Assembly (NCBI GenBank): GCA_000961805.1
Contig: LADV01000081.1
Coordinates: 1 to 16,987, forward strand
From: Peptococcaceae bacterium BRH_c23
GTDB lineage: Bacteria > Bacillota_B > Desulfitobacteriia > Desulfitobacteriales > Desulfitobacteriaceae
DNA length: 16,987 nucleotides
Reading direction: 5' to 3'
The stretch's first letter is position 1, and every line of letters begins with the position of its first letter. The notes under the pieces were generated by a model that saw nothing but the letters and a program-made list of their open reading frames with translations, did no database searches and was not told the DNA's origin. Made by a program: the position numbers and the translations under genes. Below are positions 1 to 6,634 of this stretch, piece after piece.

Positions 1-343
1 TATGATTCCTGATATAACGTTTCTGTTGGGATGATTCTGCCAAGACATTCACTCTTCCGCTCTTGTAGGAATTGATATACCCCTCTCCGCTGCTTACCTC
101 CTGATCAAAATACAGACAATCCATCAAGGTCGACTTACCACTCCCGCTTTCCCCGACAATTCCTAATATTTCTCCCGCATACACCTCTAATGTGATATCC
201 CTGCAGGCATAGACCGTCCCGCAGACAGGACAGTAATTTTTCAGCAAGTGCGCCCCTTTTGCCCCTCTGCAGTTGACACACCCTTTGCCATATTGTTTAT
301 TTAGATTACTTACAGACAAGACAGGCTGTTCAAAATCTACCAT
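1..343 (-). CDS. phnK: PhnK, C-P lyase ABC-type ATPase subunit (partial, 3' end beyond window)
   Basis: This is the N-terminal 114 codons of the ATP-binding-cassette protein that docks on the C-P lyase core complex PhnGHIJ. The ATG at 341-343 is preceded by GAGGG at good spacing, and the gene follows phnJ by 11 nt. The Walker A motif GESGSGKST is at residues 64-72, and an A-loop-like aromatic (Tyr18) lies near the start. Between the two sits an extra segment with Cys22, Cys25, Cys38, Cys41 and Cys47 (CxxC-x12-CxxC plus one), which looks like a zinc ribbon and which I do not recall from E. coli PhnK. Signature motif and Walker B lie outside the window. Identity rests on position directly after phnJ and on the N-terminal ABC sequence. 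Other CP-lyase ABC proteins such as PhnL are possible but less likely from gene order. Confidence 0.9.
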   Translation of the reverse strand, partial: MVDFEQPVLSVSNLNKQYGKGCVNCRGAKGAHLLKNYCPVCGTVYACRDITLEVYAGEILGIVGESGSGKSTLMDCLYFDQEVSSGEGYINSYKSGRVNVLAESSQQKRYIRNH

Positions 344-354
344 TTTACAATCCC

Positions 355-1200
355 TCATCCTCTTGATTTTCCATTCAAATTCTGCAGACAATAGCTGGAG
401 TCATTGCATTGATAAGAGGGGGCACCCGTTAAGTCATCCAGTATTTCATCCAGAAATATACCCTTGGCTCCGCACAATCTGCAGTACGCCTCCTGAAATG
501 ATTCAACTCCAAAAGGGTAGTCTTCAAAATCAAGTGAGCCAACCCTGGTATACGGAGGCACCGCATAGACCTTCTTTTCACGGCCTGCACCCAAAAGAAT
601 CAAGGCTTTGGAACTATTCAGCTTGGGATTATCGAATCTTGGGATGGGGCTGGGGGCCATAACATACCTGCCATGAACCATAACTGGATGGTCCGCACCT
701 GTCGACATAGTTCCGTAGTTCATGATTTGCTCAAAGAGCATCAGCCAGGCACCACTGTATTCTTGTTCCGCGTGCAGCTTTTTGGTTTCATATTCACTCG
801 GCTCATAATATCTCAGAGGTTCTGGCAGCGGTACCTGAAGCACCATAATCTGACCTTCCTGGAGTGGAATTTCGGGAATTCTATGTCTCGATTGGATGAT
901 GGTCGCTTCCGCCGTTTCGTCGGTTCCGGTTATACCGGTCGTTAGGGCGATGAGCTTTTTAATATTTACGGCATTGACCGATTCATCTGAGCCTTGGTCA
1001 ATGACTTTCAGGATGTCGTCTTTACCCACCAGGGAAAGTGTCAGCTGTAGTCCTCCGGTTCCCCAACCTCTGGCGATGGGCATCTCCCTTGAAGCAAAAG
1101 GCACTTGGTACCCCGGAATGGCAATCGCCTTCAGGGTTGCTCTTCGAATCTCTCGTTTAGACCCTTCATCAAAAAAAGCAAAATTATACTCAATTTTCAT
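355..1200 (-). CDS. phnJ: PhnJ, alpha-D-ribose 1-methylphosphonate 5-phosphate C-P lyase (radical SAM)
   Basis: PhnJ is the catalytic subunit that cleaves the carbon-phosphorus bond using S-adenosylmethionine and a [4Fe-4S] cluster. The product is 281 aa, the same length as E. coli PhnJ. Four Cys occur at 240, 243, 265 and 271, reproducing the family spacing C-x2-C-x21-C-x5-C; in E. coli the first three bind the cluster and the last is the thiyl-radical residue. The conserved glycine-radical site is in IPGYQVPF, with Gly30 matching E. coli Gly32. Other conserved blocks are GWGTGG (45-50), RHRIPE (105-110) and PSPIPRFDNPK (183-193). An AGGAG ribosome site overlaps the phnI stop (TAGGAG), so translation of the two is probably coupled. 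All visible catalytic residues are present, so the enzyme is expected to be active. Confidence 0.98.
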   Translation of the reverse strand: MKIEYNFAFFDEGSKREIRRATLKAIAIPGYQVPFASREMPIARGWGTGGLQLTLSLVGKDDILKVIDQGSDESVNAVNIKKLIALTTGITGTDETAEATIIQSRHRIPEIPLQEGQIMVLQVPLPEPLRYYEPSEYETKKLHAEQEYSGAWLMLFEQIMNYGTMSTGADHPVMVHGRYVMAPSPIPRFDNPKLNSSKALILLGAGREKKVYAVPPYTRVGSLDFEDYPFGVESFQEAYCRLCGAKGIFLDEILDDLTGAPSYQCNDSSYCLQNLNGKSRG

Positions 1201-1211
1201 GGATTCAGCTC

Positions 1212-2336
1212 CTAATGATTTTCATCTGTTAGACCTTCTTTACCTTTTTTCGACTTACGGACGCTGTCCAGCTTGGACTGGAAGGTCACATAGTGAGGCA
1301 GTTTGAGGTGTGAAATAAAGCCAGTGGATTCAACGGAGTCAATATGCAAAAGGATAAACTCTTCGTTAAGGATCGAATGCTCCGGATTATCTGTTTCCAG
1401 ACAACGGTCCAAAATACTGATGGCAATCGCTTTGCTTTCATTTTGTCCATAACAGATTCCATAACCCAGGCTGAATTCCAGCTCTTTTTGACCCGTTAAT
1501 TTTTGAACATCCTCCGGAAACAAGGACTCAACCTCAGTGACTTTGATTTCGCCGATATAATAAGCATCCTCGCCCTCACTTAGTTCGTTGAATGGATTAT
1601 CAACATAGAGCGGCAGATTTCCAATCCGCAATTCTCCCACCGTCGGATGCAGCGCCCCATAACTGCGCAGGGCTACATACCCTAAGGAAGTAACCGCACC
1701 TGTCTGCCCCCTAGTTAAAATCTGCAGTCTTTCACTGCGGCTGGTCGGAAACTGAAGACTCTCTTTGGTAACGTCGTCCGGCTCACTATCATCATTTTTA
1801 CAAGGCTGAATCAGACCTTCTTCCCGCAGATAATCCAGAACTTTGGGCAGCTTGGCTAAATCAGTCTTGTCATACTCAACTCCGCTTTCCAAGGAGTATT
1901 CGCGTACCCAGTGGATAGCCTCTTGATCTGTTTCTTCATTTAAATTAAAGTCGATTAAACGATGAGTATAATCAGTGGCAGCCCCTAAGATTTGTCCACC
2001 GGGAATATCTTTAAAGCTGGCTGATATTCGTCTCTCCACCAGCATATCCTCAGACTCAACTGTTCGCGAATAATGCCTGCGCGGCAAAGTTGAACGGTAA
2101 GCTCTCAATAAAAATACCGCTTCTTCAGGACTTCCTTCGGCCTGCTTGATGGCCAGCGCTGCCAGAGTTTCATTGTAAAGACTGCTTTCCGACATAACCT
2201 GGTCGATCAGGCAGCGCAGACCACCTTCAATACTGTGACAATCCAAGACTACGCCCTTTTTCAAGCGCTCATATTTCAGGCGTTTGATCGATTCTTCAAT
2301 CGCCTGAGTTCCGCCTTTTACTGCAACATACCCCAT
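1212..2336 (-). CDS. phnI: PhnI, C-P lyase core complex subunit
   Basis: PhnI, with PhnG, PhnH and PhnL, transfers phosphonate onto ribose of a purine nucleotide (releasing adenine from ATP) to make the 5-triphosphate substrate for PhnM and PhnJ; alone it has nucleosidase activity in E. coli. The 374-aa product opens with the family-typical MGYVAVKGGTQAIEESI and has the conserved segment around VTSLGYVALRSYG in the middle. The phnH stop TAG is followed at once by the phnI ATG, with AGGTGGG upstream inside phnH acting as ribosome site, so the two are translationally coupled. No truncation or frameshift is seen; the length is close to that of E. coli PhnI. Confidence 0.97.
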   Translation of the reverse strand: MGYVAVKGGTQAIEESIKRLKYERLKKGVVLDCHSIEGGLRCLIDQVMSESSLYNETLAALAIKQAEGSPEEAVFLLRAYRSTLPRRHYSRTVESEDMLVERRISASFKDIPGGQILGAATDYTHRLIDFNLNEETDQEAIHWVREYSLESGVEYDKTDLAKLPKVLDYLREEGLIQPCKNDDSEPDDVTKESLQFPTSRSERLQILTRGQTGAVTSLGYVALRSYGALHPTVGELRIGNLPLYVDNPFNELSEGEDAYYIGEIKVTEVESLFPEDVQKLTGQKELEFSLGYGICYGQNESKAIAISILDRCLETDNPEHSILNEEFILLHIDSVESTGFISHLKLPHYVTFQSKLDSVRKSKKGKEGLTDENH

Positions 2337-2933
2337 CTATCCACCCACCTGTTCCGTAATTTGAGTTGTTCGCGGCAGACATACAATATTGTCTTCCCGA
2401 TCTGTAAAGATAAGATCAATTCCCATTGGATATTCAGAGTTTTTTTCAGCTCGTAGATCGACCCAGCCATCGCTTGTTTTGACGTCTATATAGCATTCCG
2501 TTTCGATTCCAGGACCCGTTAAGCTTAAATTCCGTTCGTTGCTCACAGAGTCAGCTTCAATGATCATAGTTGCTGCTTTGTGCGGGTTGAGCAAATCTCC
2601 TGGATAGGCCCTTCTCAAGGCAACCGCCAAGTCCTCCGCTTTAGCGTCCTTCAGAACAAGAATATAATCCGCACTCTCCACTTCCGTGGCTTTAGCATAC
2701 GTCAACTGGTTAATAAGTTTGGCCATTTCCGCTTCCCGTTCGGAATACACCTTGAATTTCACTTCTGTATCCAAGAGCATCAGCACCAATACTAAGGTTG
2801 AGTCAAAACAACCACTCTCCATCTGCACCTTATCTGCCTGATGACGGATATTTTTAATCAAGCCCGGTCTAGACATTGAATCTAGCGTTTTACGATAAGC
2901 TGCTTGGATATCATGCACCAAATCCAGATTCAT
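2337..2933 (-). CDS. phnH: PhnH, C-P lyase core complex subunit
   Basis: PhnH is a structural subunit of the C-P lyase core (PhnGHIJ), needed for the first step of phosphonate activation. The product is 198 aa, like E. coli PhnH (about 194). Recognisable family segments are YRKTLDSMSRPG near residues 13-24, the LTGPGIE turn and the C-terminal YPMGIDLIF...CLPRTT block, which matches the PLGIDLI...IPRTT ending of the E. coli protein. The ribosome site is GAGGGG 10 nt before the ATG, and phnH starts 20 nt after phnG ends. It sits second in the operon. Confidence 0.96.
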   Translation of the reverse strand: MNLDLVHDIQAAYRKTLDSMSRPGLIKNIRHQADKVQMESGCFDSTLVLVLMLLDTEVKFKVYSEREAEMAKLINQLTYAKATEVESADYILVLKDAKAEDLAVALRRAYPGDLLNPHKAATMIIEADSVSNERNLSLTGPGIETECYIDVKTSDGWVDLRAEKNSEYPMGIDLIFTDREDNIVCLPRTTQITEQVGG

Positions 2934-2953
2934 CTGCTTTTTACCCCTCTTAT

Positions 2954-3376
2954 CTAAACATCCATATTGTCAAAATTCACTTTGGTCTTTAAGACCTTGT
3001 TCTTTACAGCTTCCCAGTCTTCATTGATCTGAACTTCCTCACGCAATAATGCATCTGTCCATTCTAATGTCTCTGGTAAATTCGCATTATAAGCTGCATC
3101 AATAATTGCCAGGTTGCGGGCAAGTGCCGGTTCATGCCCCATGACCATACCGATTCCTAAAGCTCCCCTGATCATAACCTTACATTCCGTAATCAATACC
3201 TCACCCAGATAGAATAAGCTGCGTTGAGCGCTTTCCCGCACTTTAACCATAACTAGACTATTATTGGGTTCCTCAAGGGTCTTGACCTCGTATACAGTGA
3301 GTATTTCTTGCGCTAAGTTTACGGAAACCTCTGCTGAACCTTTGATTAGGATCTGGGTTCTTTGTTTTCTAATCAT
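2954..3376 (-). CDS. phnG: PhnG, C-P lyase core complex subunit, first gene of phn operon
   Basis: PhnG is the small subunit of the C-P lyase core complex and acts with PhnH, PhnI and PhnL in phosphonate activation. The product is 140 aa (E. coli about 150). The family block near residues 70-100, RGALGIGMVMGHEPALARNLA followed by a DAAYN segment, corresponds to the LGYSWVQGRDKQHAE region of E. coli PhnG. The start at 3374-3376 is preceded by AGGAAGG; a second ATG just upstream reads into a stop after three codons. It is the first gene of the phnGHIJK run, and a Pho-box-like array lies 39-103 bp upstream, which predicts phosphate-starvation control. Confidence 0.95.
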   Translation of the reverse strand: MIRKQRTQILIKGSAEVSVNLAQEILTVYEVKTLEEPNNSLVMVKVRESAQRSLFYLGEVLITECKVMIRGALGIGMVMGHEPALARNLAIIDAAYNANLPETLEWTDALLREEVQINEDWEAVKNKVLKTKVNFDNMDV

Positions 3377-3414
3377 CCATTACCCTTCCTTTGTGAGTGT
3401 TTATCCACGAAATC

Positions 3415-3479
3415 ATCATAACTTGTTGCCAAGTTAGTCATGTTAAAGCTCTGTAATTACTCTGTTAAATCTTTGTTAA
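3415..3479 (-). promoter_or_regulatory. Pho-box-type promoter of the phn operon
   Basis: Read on the minus strand, four hexamers TTAACA, TTAACA, ATTACA and TTAACA occupy 3479-3474, 3468-3463, 3457-3452 and 3446-3441, each exactly 11 bp apart (5-bp spacers). This is the TT(A/T/C)ACA-N5 layout of PhoP boxes known from Bacillus subtilis. A -10 candidate TATGAT sits at 3420-3415, which is one further 11-bp step plus 9 bp beyond the last clear hexamer. Transcription would start near 3408, about 30 nt before phnG. The repeat array is seen directly; binding by a PhoP homologue is inferred. Confidence 0.8.
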
Positions 3480-3510
3480 GTTTCTTTACTTGTCTGCGGG
3501 ATCCGATAAC

Positions 3511-3540
3511 AGTAGGGAACGGTCTTGACCGTTCCCTACT
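3511..3540. promoter_or_regulatory. Perfect 14-bp inverted repeat, candidate GntR-type operator
   Basis: Arms at 3511-3524 and 3527-3540 are perfectly complementary with a 2-nt TT gap. The centre reads GTCTTGAC, which matches the general GntR/HutC operator GTMTAKAC at 7 of 8 positions. It lies 31 bp upstream of the Pho-box array and 110 bp beyond the 3' end of the gntR-like gene. It has no T-run on the minus strand (GTTATC follows) and only ACTTTA on the plus strand, so a terminator is less convincing than an operator. A hairpin with no regulatory role remains possible. Confidence 0.45.
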
Positions 3541-3592
3541 TTAGTTCACCCATTAGTGGTACCGCGCATAGGCATGGGGGTCTGATACGCAT

Positions 3593-3626
3593 ATAAAGCC
3601 TTATGCTTTTAAGCATAAGGCTTTAT
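3593..3626 (-). terminator. Hairpin downstream of the GntR-family gene, probable terminator
   Basis: A perfect 16-bp inverted repeat (3593-3608 with 3611-3626) with a TT loop starts 25 nt past the gntR-like stop codon. The stem is built around GCATAAGG/CCTTATGC. On the minus strand the stem ends in CTTTAT and then runs into ATGCGT, so there is no classical U-tract. Position right after the last gene of the plc-GT-gntR cluster argues for a transcription end; stem geometry alone would not. Confidence 0.45.
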
Positions 3627-3650
3627 GGTGAGAACGAATGAAGCTCTTGT

Positions 3651-4361
3651 CTAAGGTATGACATAAGAAAAGCAGTCACATCTATAAAAAATCTTGCGGT
3701 ACTCCAATACTGTGCCGGTCTTCTTATCCGTACAGCCTGATTCCGAGACCAAAAGCGGTACTAAATCCGGACAATTTAACAGTTTCCGTTGAGACTTCGT
3801 GGGAAAGGATACACTTAAAAGACTGGGTTTTGAACAAAGTTCTGTATATCCTTTGCTATGGTAATATTTAAACATCGATGTAATATCCATGCCCACAGCA
3901 TCGATATCATTTAATACTGATTTGGCAACATAGGATATATGAAGGGCGATAGGTTGTTGAACAATATACCTCAGTCTTGCTACTTTGAAAATCCTGTCCT
4001 CTTTATCAGTTTCTAAATAGTCACAAATCTTTTTATTGTATTTGCTCTCCCGACAAAAAATAGTCTCCGAATGAAAATCATAACCTTTATCTATCATTTT
4101 TTGGCTGAAACTCACATCACCCGAAAGAACAAGCTCAATTTGTGTAGATCTGTCTTTGACATAGCTTCCTTTGCCCTGCTGTTTATAGATATGCCCTAAT
4201 TCTTCGAGTCTTTCATAGGCCTTCCGAGCTGTAATTCTCGGCACTTTGTATTGATCTGCTATTTCATTCTCAGACGGCAGTTTATCATGGGGGTTGTATC
4301 TGCCTGAGACAATTAAGGGAACCAACTTATCCACTATCTCCATTTCATTAGACATTGTCAT
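3651..4361 (-). CDS. GntR/HutC-family transcriptional regulator with UTRA domain (PhnF-like)
   Basis: This is a DNA-binding repressor or activator expected to sense a small ligand. Residues 5-70 form the GntR winged helix-turn-helix (LPSENEIADQYKVPRITARKAYERLEELG, then KQQGKGSYV), and residues about 90-235 form a UTRA ligand-binding domain (FSQKMIDKGY, then ARLRYI, then LEYRKIFYRCD). PhnF regulators of phn genes belong to this subfamily, and the gene lies directly upstream of phnG on the same strand, so control of phosphonate use is likely but unproved. The ATG at 4361 has its GGGGG only 1 nt away, while the third-codon ATG at 4355 has it 7 nt away, so translation may begin at 4355. The gene follows the glycosyltransferase by 47 nt and may be co-transcribed with it. 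The ligand is unknown. Confidence 0.9.
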   Translation of the reverse strand: MTMSNEMEIVDKLVPLIVSGRYNPHDKLPSENEIADQYKVPRITARKAYERLEELGHIYKQQGKGSYVKDRSTQIELVLSGDVSFSQKMIDKGYDFHSETIFCRESKYNKKICDYLETDKEDRIFKVARLRYIVQQPIALHISYVAKSVLNDIDAVGMDITSMFKYYHSKGYTELCSKPSLLSVSFPTKSQRKLLNCPDLVPLLVSESGCTDKKTGTVLEYRKIFYRCDCFSYVIP

Positions 4362-4408
4362 ACCCCCACTAACACTCTACATACCATTTAACTATATGTT
4401 GAACTGAA

Positions 4409-5557
4409 CTATCCGATTTTTTGCTTCATTCTTAAATCCGAGGCTAGTAGAATCAAATCATCGACAACCCGTTCTGTAGAGCGACCAGGCAAAGCTACCG
4501 CCGCTTTTTCTCGCATTCTTTTAATATCCTCAGGAGAACTTAAAAAGCCTTCGAGAAGTCGTTCCAGTTCCTCTTCATTACCTGCAATATGTCCTGCGCC
4601 TGCGCTTTGCACAAACTGAGCATTTTCGTCTTCTTGGCCAGGGATTGGCTTAAAGATAAGAATCGGCAAGTGTTTGGTTAACGCCTCGGAAACCGTTAAC
4701 CCTCCCGCCTTCGTGATAATCAGATCGGAAACCTCCATTAATTCCTCAACATTATGGACATACCCTAACCGCAGGATGGGGTTGCGAGCCTGCACAGTTA
4801 CTTCTTCTATAAAGTGATATAGTTTTTCGTTTTTTCCACAAACAACAATTGTTTGAACCGGGAGCAAAGAATCTGCGAGTTTCTTACAGATTCTTTTTAC
4901 GATTTCCCCGTCGTACACTCCTCCCATCACTAAAAAGGTAGGAAAATCCGGGTTTAAGCCTAACTTGGAATTAATAAACCCTCGGTTCATTTCCTCTTCG
5001 AATTTCGGACTTACCGGGATCCCAGTCACCAGAATCCGTTGTGCTTCAATTCCCCAGGACACTAAGCTTTTCTTCACCTGTGCACAGGCCACCATATAGC
5101 GATCAACTCCTGGATGTACCCAATGACTGTGAACAGTATAATCTGTGATTACGGTAATCACCGGAACATGAAGAATTCGTTCAAGCCTGAGTTGGGCAAG
5201 AATTGAAGAAACTGTGGGATAAGTACATACAATGAGATCTGGTTCAAAAGCCTGAATGTATTTAAGAAAATCACCTCGTCCCAGTTGTTTAAGAAAACGT
5301 TGCAGCATGGATTCGGGTTGGAGCTTAGCTGTTTTATAATAAAATCTTCCCCAAAGTTTCGGGGTATGTTTAATCATCTCCATGTATAAGTTTTTAACCA
5401 TGGTGTTTAAACGCTTACTTAGAAAATCTCCAAAATCTAAATGAGTAATTATTGCAGAAGGCTCTTTAATACGTATTCCTTCAATAACAGCTTCCGCCGC
5501 TCGGAAATGTCCGTTTCCAAACGCTGCAGAGAATACCAGAATCCTTAATTGTTTCAA
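4409..5557 (-). CDS. MGDG-synthase/UgtP-like diacylglycerol glycosyltransferase
   Basis: This glycosyltransferase (GT28 fold, MGDG synthase/UgtP group) is predicted to transfer glucose or galactose from a UDP-sugar to diacylglycerol at the inner membrane face, making glycolipid. The 382-aa product has the N-terminal GNGH loop (14-17), the acceptor-domain TDY...WVHP segment (138-149), CGKN (240-243) and the donor-site block KAGGLTVSEAL (283-293) followed by KPIPGQEDENA (303-313). These match B. subtilis UgtP (GNGH, CGKN, KPGGITLTEA, KPVPGQEKENA) and are distinct from MurG. The start is TTG at 5555-5557, with GGGAGGG 8-9 nt upstream. It follows the phospholipase C gene by 34 nt. Phospholipase makes diacylglycerol and this enzyme would consume it, so a coupled lipid-remodelling role is inferred. 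Sugar specificity and number of sugars added cannot be read from sequence. Confidence 0.88.
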   Translation of the reverse strand: MKQLRILVFSAAFGNGHFRAAEAVIEGIRIKEPSAIITHLDFGDFLSKRLNTMVKNLYMEMIKHTPKLWGRFYYKTAKLQPESMLQRFLKQLGRGDFLKYIQAFEPDLIVCTYPTVSSILAQLRLERILHVPVITVITDYTVHSHWVHPGVDRYMVACAQVKKSLVSWGIEAQRILVTGIPVSPKFEEEMNRGFINSKLGLNPDFPTFLVMGGVYDGEIVKRICKKLADSLLPVQTIVVCGKNEKLYHFIEEVTVQARNPILRLGYVHNVEELMEVSDLIITKAGGLTVSEALTKHLPILIFKPIPGQEDENAQFVQSAGAGHIAGNEEELERLLEGFLSSPEDIKRMREKAAVALPGRSTERVVDDLILLASDLRMKQKIG

Positions 5558-5591
5558 ACCCTAGCCCTCCCTCTCAACATTCTTTTTCTAC

Positions 5592-6290
5592 CTATTCTAA
5601 TCTCTTAGAAGCAAAATTCAAAAAACCCGCTGAACTGGCAATTGTCAGAGGGATCAAGATTTCTGACGCCATTTTATAGCTCTCTTCAGAACATCCTTCG
5701 ACCTGCGATACCAAGGGATATAGAGGGTTAGAAATGCTTGCATTATGATCAATCCATTGGGCTGGGTGAGAAAATGGCATATACATACCACTTGTTGCCG
5801 GGAACTTATCCCAGTTTTGAGTCGCCCAGGTTTCGAACTCTTTGTGCCCGTCGAAAACAATCCCCAAGGCATGGTGCGGTACACACATGTCTTGTATTAG
5901 GTGTAGTGCTGCTCCCAAAAAAAACATACCTTTATCGACGTTATTTGGGAAAAAGGTGAAGGCCTTGTTGTAATAATACTGGCACTCAGCCGTTGCTCCC
6001 GGCCAGCCAATGATTCCTTGCTTGTCTGGATGGCTGTAAAAATGATTGACGTTTTTCCAACCTCGATCAGCCCAGTATATCCCTTTTGTCAGCGTTGAGT
6101 GATGAGCTGAAAACAATCTGACGACATCCTCTTTTCCATCATTCCTCAAAACAATATAGGCCTGCTCCAAACAATGAACATGGGTTACGCCAGGAGAGTC
6201 GAGAAAATATTGTAAGGGACCCGCTGAAGCAAGAAGTAGCTTTGTCACCTTACCGAGTGTCTGACCAATAATCCTCTCATACATATCCAA
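5592..6290 (-). CDS. Zinc-dependent phospholipase C family protein, apparently without signal peptide
   Basis: The 232-aa product resembles the catalytic domain of B. cereus phosphatidylcholine phospholipase C and C. perfringens alpha-toxin, which hydrolyse phospholipid to diacylglycerol and a phospho-headgroup. Zinc-site residues align in order: His37 (GVTHVH), Asp75 (GIYWAD), His83 (NHFY), His130 and Asp134 (FFLGAALHLIQD), His140 (PHHA), His149 and Glu153 (GHKEFET). The secreted relatives begin, once mature, with a Trp whose amino group is a zinc ligand. Here there is no clear signal peptide (only a short run LLLASAGPL near 18-26) and no comparable Trp, so the protein may act inside the cell. 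The start is TTG at 6288-6290, preceded by GAGGTG at 5 nt; an ATG two codons later is an alternative. It is the first gene of a plc-glycosyltransferase-gntR run. Confidence 0.87.
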   Translation of the reverse strand: MDMYERIIGQTLGKVTKLLLASAGPLQYFLDSPGVTHVHCLEQAYIVLRNDGKEDVVRLFSAHHSTLTKGIYWADRGWKNVNHFYSHPDKQGIIGWPGATAECQYYYNKAFTFFPNNVDKGMFFLGAALHLIQDMCVPHHALGIVFDGHKEFETWATQNWDKFPATSGMYMPFSHPAQWIDHNASISNPLYPLVSQVEGCSEESYKMASEILIPLTIASSAGFLNFASKRLE

Positions 6291-6319
6291 GTCAACACCT
6301 CTCCTTTGTTCTTGGTTTA

Positions 6320-6394
6320 ATTTTAAACCATGACTGTAAAGGAGGTATTATTCTGATGTTAAGAAACTACTAAGTTATGTTAAATTTGAGTTAA
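6320..6394 (-). promoter_or_regulatory. Pho-box-type promoter of the phospholipase C - glycosyltransferase cluster
   Basis: On the minus strand the hexamers TTAACT (6394-6389), TTAACA (6383-6378), TTAGTA (6373-6368) and TTAACA (6362-6357) follow each other with 5-, 4- and 5-bp spacers. A further TTTACA lies at 6340-6335, exactly two 11-bp steps beyond the last TTAACA. After it, 9 bp on, is TAAAAT at 6325-6320, a 5/6 match to TATAAT; the same TTTACA-N9-hexamer geometry occurs at the divergent c-di-GMP gene. Transcription would start near 6313 and the TTG start of plc follows about 23 nt later. One spacer is irregular, so this box is a little weaker than the other two. Confidence 0.7.
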
Positions 6395-6502
6395 TTATTA
6401 AGGAATTGTTTATGTATCTACTCAGTCATAGATAGACAGAAATTACAAAATATGACTCACTAATAGAATTAATTACTTTTTTTATATACCAAGAGGATAT
6501 AT

Positions 6503-6556
6503 TTAACATCTAATTAACATTCAGTTAATTAGATGTTTACAAATAGCTATTATTAT
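6503..6556 (+). promoter_or_regulatory. Pho-box-type promoter of the GGDEF-EAL-CBS-GGDEF gene
   Basis: The plus strand carries TTAACA (6503-6508), TTAACA (6514-6519), TTAATT (6525-6530) and TTTACA (6536-6541), all at exact 11-bp spacing, then 9 bp, then a -10 candidate TATTAT (6551-6556). This is the arrangement of B. subtilis PhoP-dependent promoters, where the repeats end around -22. The array also forms a perfect 14-bp palindrome (6505-6518 with 6524-6537, 5-nt centre), so the opposite strand shows a three-hexamer version. The start site would be near 6563, leaving a leader of about 70 nt before the ATG at 6635. Confidence 0.78.
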
Positions 6557-6634
6557 GTAGTAAGGATATACAAATATACATTGAAATAGACTCGAAATTA
6601 GGTGCCATCTTTTTGTCAAAAAAGGGGGTTTTGT

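Noticed and set aside
273..1306. Plus-strand open frames opposite phnJ and phnI
   Set aside because: They lie antisense to well-conserved phn genes, have no family motif and no good ribosome sites; they are shadows.
4362..4408. A separate promoter or Pho box for the GntR-family gene
   Set aside because: No regular hexamers and no -35/-10 pair of useful quality; co-transcription with the glycosyltransferase is simpler.
6505..6537. Reading the palindrome as a transcription terminator
   Set aside because: AT-rich stem, no U-tract in place, and it overlaps a four-hexamer Pho box with a -10 element in register.
6357..6634. Possible c-di-GMP riboswitch or other leader RNA before the c-di-GMP gene
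   Set aside because: No GEMM core or other riboswitch signature was seen; the structure present is explained by promoter repeats and a palindrome upstream of the likely start site.
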